NCBI GenBank assembly: GCA_015662405.1
Contig: DQUE01000209.1
Location: 1 to 9,883 of the forward strand
Length of the DNA: 9,883 nt
Reading direction: 5' to 3'
Origin: Sulfurimonas autotrophica
GTDB lineage: Bacteria > Campylobacterota > Campylobacteria > Campylobacterales > Sulfurimonadaceae
Below are positions 6,949 through 9,883 of this stretch, one piece after another. The position numbers were made by a program, and so were the translations under genes. The notes below the pieces were generated by a model. That model was not told where the DNA came from. It was given only the letters and a program-made list of their open reading frames with translations, and did no database searches. The first letter of the stretch is position 1. Every line of letters begins with the position of its first letter.

Positions 6949-7851
6949 GTGCTAAAAGATTTTGCCAAATTACATACATTTTTAATGGTTATCAAAGAGA
7001 AAAGTTTCTCCAAAGCATCATCAAAATTAGGAATTTCTCAACCTGCTGTTACACAACAGATCAAATTTATCGAGGATTATCTTGACACAAAGATAGTAGA
7101 GAGGAAAAAGAATGGCATTGTTCTTACTAAAGAGGGTGAAGATCTTTACAGAATTGCACTACGACTTGAAAAAGCTATAAATAACAGTGAAAAAGAGCTC
7201 TTAAAAATTATAAATAAAGAGTTCACTTTTGTAATGGGGTCTTCCTTTGCAATTGGTAACTATATTTTACCAAACTATCTCAGTGAGATAAAAAAACGTA
7301 TCAATAATGAAGTTTTTATGAATGTTGACCTTTCTGCAAACATTATCGATGAGCTAGAAGCTAAAAAACTAGATGTTGCGTTAATAGAGTCACCCATATT
7401 TAGAGATGGTATCATTTACAGAGAGTGGGTAGAGGACGAATTGGTAGTTTTTTCAAACCAACCAATAAAAAAACATTTAAACACAGATGATTTACTCGCA
7501 TTTGACTGGATTTGTCGAAATGAAGAGTCTCACACACGAAAATTGACATCAGAAGTTTTTGAAGAGATGGGAGTACAGTGTAGTAACTTTAATGTTATAG
7601 GTGTACTTGCAAGCCCTACATCCATCAAAGAATCCATTTTACATGCAGATAAAAATGCACAAAGACCCCTTGTCTCAATTATGTCTCGTCATGTTATAAA
7701 ATCAGAGATAGAAGAGGGGAGACTCTATGAAGCAAGACTCAAAAATCATAAAATTACAAGAAATTTTTATATTGCCTATCTCAAAGAGAGAAAACATGAT
7801 GCTTTTGTGGATAATGTAGTAAACTACCTACTCTCTTTACATAAAGTATAG
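6949..7851 (+). CDS. LysR-type transcriptional regulator
   Basis: The 300-residue protein has the standard LysR-family length. The N-terminal winged helix-turn-helix is clear at about 1-62, with SFSKASSKLGISQPAVTQQI (19-38) as the DNA-reading part and the ERKKNGIVLTKEG wing after it. The rest (about 90-300) is the periplasmic-binding-protein-like effector domain. The start is a GTG: AGGAA lies five bases upstream and the LKDFAKLHTFL start fits the family. The effector and target genes cannot be read from the sequence. It is divergent from the uvrD operon across 114 bases, and converges on the cysK cluster, so regulation of either neighbour or of itself is possible. It is the only plus-strand gene in the window. 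A CysB-type role is not shown by anything beyond the nearby cysK. Confidence 0.93.
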   Translation: MLKDFAKLHTFLMVIKEKSFSKASSKLGISQPAVTQQIKFIEDYLDTKIVERKKNGIVLTKEGEDLYRIALRLEKAINNSEKELLKIINKEFTFVMGSSFAIGNYILPNYLSEIKKRINNEVFMNVDLSANIIDELEAKKLDVALIESPIFRDGIIYREWVEDELVVFSNQPIKKHLNTDDLLAFDWICRNEESHTRKLTSEVFEEMGVQCSNFNVIGVLASPTSIKESILHADKNAQRPLVSIMSRHVIKSEIEEGRLYEARLKNHKITRNFYIAYLKERKHDAFVDNVVNYLLSLHKV

Positions 7852-7856
7852 AGAGT
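7830..7856 (+). terminator. Hairpin between convergent genes, possible terminator
   Basis: ACTCTCTTTAC (7830-7840) and GTATAGAGAGT (7846-7856) form an 11-base stem with one T-T mismatch and a five-base loop. The hairpin covers the lysR stop and touches the stop of the converging gene. Downstream on the plus strand there is only a short TTTT (7862-7865) after a few other bases, and no T run follows on the minus strand, so it is at best a weak lysR terminator. Confidence 0.4.
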
Positions 7857-8314
7857 TACTCTTTTCTAAATTTAGCGTTTTCAGGATTTGAAAGAAAAGA
7901 CGCCATAGAGTTTTTGACTCCTTTTTCATCAATTTCTGTCCCTTGTGCTGCAGGCTCTTTATATGCAGAGATATTGATTAAAACAGGTGTCTCATCTATA
8001 ATAATCTGCAATATACTCAGTAGTGGCACACTCACTACACTTCCAAAATTATCACTTCCAAAGCCTGCTTCAAATAGTAAAAAATCATCTTCTATTCTGG
8101 CAGTTTCAAACGTATAACCTGCTAAAAAGAATAGTGTAACTGGACGAAACTCAGCATCAATGCTCTCTGGTAGTTCCGGTGCAAAACTTACATCTTCAAT
8201 TTTACATAAAATTCCAAAATTTTGCTCTTTGTGAAACAAGAAAGCTATCAACTCTTGAATATTTTTTTTCATCAGCTGTGCAAATGCTTTATCATATATT
8301 ATATTTTCTAACAA
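7856..8314 (-). CDS. Conserved-looking protein of unknown function, possible SspB-like fold
   Basis: The 152-residue acidic protein has no signal peptide or membrane segment. The predicted order is an N-terminal helix (about 8-28), several beta strands, and a polar C-terminal tail. I do not recognise it by name. The middle, however, recalls the ClpXP adaptor SspB: ARIEDDFLLFEAGFG (72-86) followed by VVSVPLLSILQI (93-104) matches in order and nearly in spacing LELANDEVRFNARFG and QVSVPLAAVLAI of E. coli SspB as I remember it. The basic ClpX-docking tail of E. coli SspB is not evident, so the assignment is tentative. The start is a TTG at 8314 with AAGGA six bases upstream; it overlaps the preceding stop by seven bases (TTGTTAG). 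It is the last gene of the cysK cluster. The coding call is firm and the function is not. Confidence 0.82.
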   Translation of the reverse strand: MLENIIYDKAFAQLMKKNIQELIAFLFHKEQNFGILCKIEDVSFAPELPESIDAEFRPVTLFFLAGYTFETARIEDDFLLFEAGFGSDNFGSVVSVPLLSILQIIIDETPVLINISAYKEPAAQGTEIDEKGVKNSMASFLSNPENAKFRKE

Positions 8315-8889
8315 ACTATTTCCTTTATATTTTCATTTTGTATTATATCAAAATCTATCATTGCATTCATCAGTGCCATTTGCTTAAACTTTTTCAAATC
8401 TTCTACTGCTATATCATCTTCAAAGATTTTCTTCTCATCTAATAATCTTGCTCTTGTTGTACCATACAAAAGTGGCTCTCTTGGTGTGAGCCACTCATTT
8501 TTATATTGTAATGCTATATTGGCAATAGATGTATCTGTTATGAGTCTATTTTTTACTATCAAAATATCATCACAAAAAGATTTTTTCTCCAAAAGCCTCT
8601 CTAAGGGACTTCTGTCATAATATTTTCGTGAATACTCTATAGTGTCATCAAAAACAAGTTTTAATTTTTGAACAATTCTCTTTTCATATGGATGATAGCT
8701 CACTCTGTAATTCCTAGCATTATAGACAACTCTGCATCGAAAGAGTCCTGATGTAGGGGGTTTCAGTATCTCTGCAAGTAGAATTTTTTTATTTCCCAGC
8801 GTTTCATTAAGGCGTTGTTGATGGTAATTTAAATGAAAAAGCTCTCCATCAACAGCTTTAATAGTTTCTAAATATTGGATATTATTCAC
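8308..8889 (-). CDS. Class IV aminotransferase-fold PLP protein, probable aminodeoxychorismate lyase (PabC-like)
   Basis: The 193-residue protein shows the class IV PLP fold: ETIKAVDGELFHLNYHQQRL (8-27), the likely Schiff-base lysine Lys89 in SRKYYDRSPLERLL, DDILIVKNRLITDTSIANI (107-125), and PREPLLYGTTRARLL (136-150). Aminodeoxychorismate lyase releases pyruvate from aminodeoxychorismate to give p-aminobenzoate for folate. A branched-chain or D-amino acid aminotransferase is less likely because the protein is short. The usual Glu of the family motif (TExSxxN) is Asp119 here, a conservative change at the residue that contacts the pyridine nitrogen. pabA and pabB are not adjacent. The start is a GTG at 8889 that overlaps the cysK end by eight bases and has no good Shine-Dalgarno, so expression probably depends on cysK translation. 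Confidence 0.85.
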   Translation of the reverse strand: MNNIQYLETIKAVDGELFHLNYHQQRLNETLGNKKILLAEILKPPTSGLFRCRVVYNARNYRVSYHPYEKRIVQKLKLVFDDTIEYSRKYYDRSPLERLLEKKSFCDDILIVKNRLITDTSIANIALQYKNEWLTPREPLLYGTTRARLLDEKKIFEDDIAVEDLKKFKQMALMNAMIDFDIIQNENIKEIVC

Positions 8890-9805
8890 TAAAAAGTTCT
8901 GTACTTAAGTAGCGCTCTCCTGTGTCACATAAAATAGTAACAATAGTTTTGCCTTGAAATTCATCACGTGAAGACACCTCCATTGCAGCAAACACATTAG
9001 CACCTGCAGATATACCAACCAATAAACCCTCTTTTTTAGCTAGCATTCTAGCCGTTGCGATAGCATCTTCATTACTCACTTGTATCACTTCATTATAGCA
9101 CGATGTATCTAAAATTGCAGGCACAAATCCTGCCCCTATTCCTTGAATTTTATGTGGTGCTGGATTTCCACCCGAAAGAATTGCCGATGCTTCAGGTTCT
9201 ACTGCAAAAATAGCTATATGTGCAATATTCTCTTGCAATACTTTTGATGTTCCAGTGAGTGTTCCACCAGTGCCAACTGCTGCAACAAAAGCATCTATTT
9301 CTGCATCTGTATCTTGTAAAATCTCCTGCGCTGTTGTGATTGCATGAATCTCAGGATTTGCAGGATTCTCAAACTGTTGTAAAATAATCGAATCAGATAT
9401 GCTTTCTTGAATCTCTATAGCTTTTGCAATCGCTCCATTCATCCCTTTTGCAGCAGGAGTTAATACCAATTCAGCCCCAAGTGCTTTGAGTAAATTACGT
9501 CTCTCTAGACTCATAGACTCAGGCATAGTCAATATAAGCCTCAAATTTTGTGCCGCACAGTTTGCAGCTAAAGCAATCCCTGTATTACCACTTGTAGGTT
9601 CTATAATTGTAGTATTTTCTGTAATTCTTCCAGACTCTATACCTCGACGAATCATATTAAACCCTATTCTATCTTTAACAGAACTTGTCGGATTCATAAA
9701 CTCACATTTTCCAAGTATCGTTGCACCTGTACGCTTTGATGGCTCATTTAATCTCACCAAAGGTGTATTTCCTACTAACTCTGTTATATTTTTTGCAATT
9801 TTCAT
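8882..9805 (-). CDS. cysK: Cysteine synthase A (O-acetylserine sulfhydrylase)
   Basis: This PLP enzyme makes L-cysteine from O-acetylserine and sulfide. The 307-residue protein has the full set of motifs: NPTSSVKDR with PLP lysine Lys44, the TSGNTG substrate loop (71-76), the phosphate-binding GTGGT (178-182), EPEASAILSGG (203-213), KIQGIGAGFVP (219-229), GISAGAN with Ser266 (264-270), and CDTGERYLSTELF near the C-terminus. The KIQGIGAGFVP loop favours CysK over CysM. A TTG at 9823 would add six residues, but AGAGGAA lies between it and the ATG at 9805, five bases before that ATG, so the shorter form is chosen. It heads the visible minus-strand cluster with the pabC-like gene. Closely related cystathionine beta-synthase-type enzymes are an alternative but are usually longer. 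Confidence 0.95.
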   Translation of the reverse strand: MKIAKNITELVGNTPLVRLNEPSKRTGATILGKCEFMNPTSSVKDRIGFNMIRRGIESGRITENTTIIEPTSGNTGIALAANCAAQNLRLILTMPESMSLERRNLLKALGAELVLTPAAKGMNGAIAKAIEIQESISDSIILQQFENPANPEIHAITTAQEILQDTDAEIDAFVAAVGTGGTLTGTSKVLQENIAHIAIFAVEPEASAILSGGNPAPHKIQGIGAGFVPAILDTSCYNEVIQVSNEDAIATARMLAKKEGLLVGISAGANVFAAMEVSSRDEFQGKTIVTILCDTGERYLSTELFSE

Positions 9806-9883
9806 TATTTTTCCTCTTTGCAAAATTTTACACTAAAAAGTTCATTTACACAAATTTCTATCATTTTATATACTTCTAAAAAA
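9805..9883 (-). CDS. Possible C-terminal end of an upstream gene (cut by the right edge)
   Basis: On the minus strand one frame stays open from the window edge to a TAA at 9807-9805 that shares one base with the cysK ATG (TAATG). The 25 codons end in ELFSVKFCKEEK and include VYKMIEICVNEL, a plausible helical protein end. Overlaps of this kind are the rule in this window, and a second frame closes early, which favours a real gene end with the cysK Shine-Dalgarno inside it. The alternative is a non-coding leader carrying the cysK promoter: TTGTGT (9848-9853), 17 bases, TAAAAT (9825-9830). That promoter would leave a leader of only about 12 bases. Too little is visible to name the protein or to decide firmly. 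Confidence 0.4.
   Translation of the reverse strand, partial: FLEVYKMIEICVNELFSVKFCKEEK
9811..9817 (-). promoter_or_regulatory. Shine-Dalgarno of cysK, deciding its start
   Basis: AGAGGAA on the minus strand is five bases before the ATG at 9805. It lies downstream of the alternative TTG at 9823, so the TTG form would translate through its own ribosome site. The same AGAGGAA at five-base spacing precedes the TPR gene at 1609. Confidence 0.75.

Noticed and set aside
6949..9805. LysR gene as a CysB-like regulator of cysK
   Set aside because: The two are not divergent, no sulfur-specific feature is visible in the effector domain, and two genes lie between them. Proximity alone is not enough.
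9486..9836. Plus-strand open frame of 116 codons opposite cysK
   Set aside because: It is antisense to the conserved N-terminal third of cysK, with a product that reflects the reversed cysK codons and no recognisable family.
8887..9843. Exact 13-base direct repeat CACTAAAAAGTTC at 8887-8899 and 9831-9843, flanking cysK
   Set aside because: It looks at first like a target-site or recombination scar. In AT-rich DNA of this length a few 13-base matches are expected by chance, there is no other sign of mobility, and both copies can encode ELFS in frame.

Overview
The window reads as ordinary chromosomal core DNA from a Campylobacterota (Epsilonproteobacteria), most like Sulfurimonas or a close relative. 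The evidence is AT-rich sequence, many gene overlaps of 1-8 bases, and lineage-typical genes: a FlgZ/HP0958-type coiled-coil protein, a CsrA of 77 residues with an extended C-terminus, and the csrA-ispE-smpB order that I recall from Helicobacter. I see no insertion sequence, phage gene, CRISPR array, tRNA or rRNA. Codon use looks even throughout, so nothing suggests recent transfer. The assignment rests on recognition from memory, not on a search.

Layout, right to left. From about 9805 down to 7856 there is a minus-strand cluster: the tail of a possible upstream gene at the right edge, cysK (cysteine synthase), a pabC-like class IV aminotransferase-fold gene, and an unassigned 152-residue protein that may have an SspB-like fold. 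It converges, with a 4-base gap and a hairpin over both stop codons, on a plus-strand LysR-type regulator (6949-7851). A 114-bp divergent intergenic region (6835-6948) holds promoter-like sequences for both directions and two overlapping inverted repeats. Leftward from it runs one long minus-strand operon: uvrD/pcrA helicase, truB, csrA, ispE, smpB, an M23 endopeptidase, a membrane-anchored TPR protein, a NIF3-family protein, and the 5' part of flgZ, which leaves the window at position 1.

The long operon mixes housekeeping functions: DNA repair, tRNA pseudouridylation, isoprenoid synthesis, trans-translation and cell-wall remodelling. It also carries two genes whose relatives control flagellin expression after transcription, csrA and flgZ. 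Almost every junction is a stop/start overlap or a gap of a few bases, with the Shine-Dalgarno sequence inside the preceding gene, so translation is probably coupled along the operon.

No clearly new biological system is visible. The points most worth checking are the possible SspB-like adaptor, the csrA/flgZ pairing, the palindromic divergent promoter region, and the Glu-to-Asp change in the PLP-binding motif of the pabC-like protein. Several starts were reset from the longest open frame by Shine-Dalgarno position: the M23 gene at 2487, ispE at 3733 and cysK at 9805.
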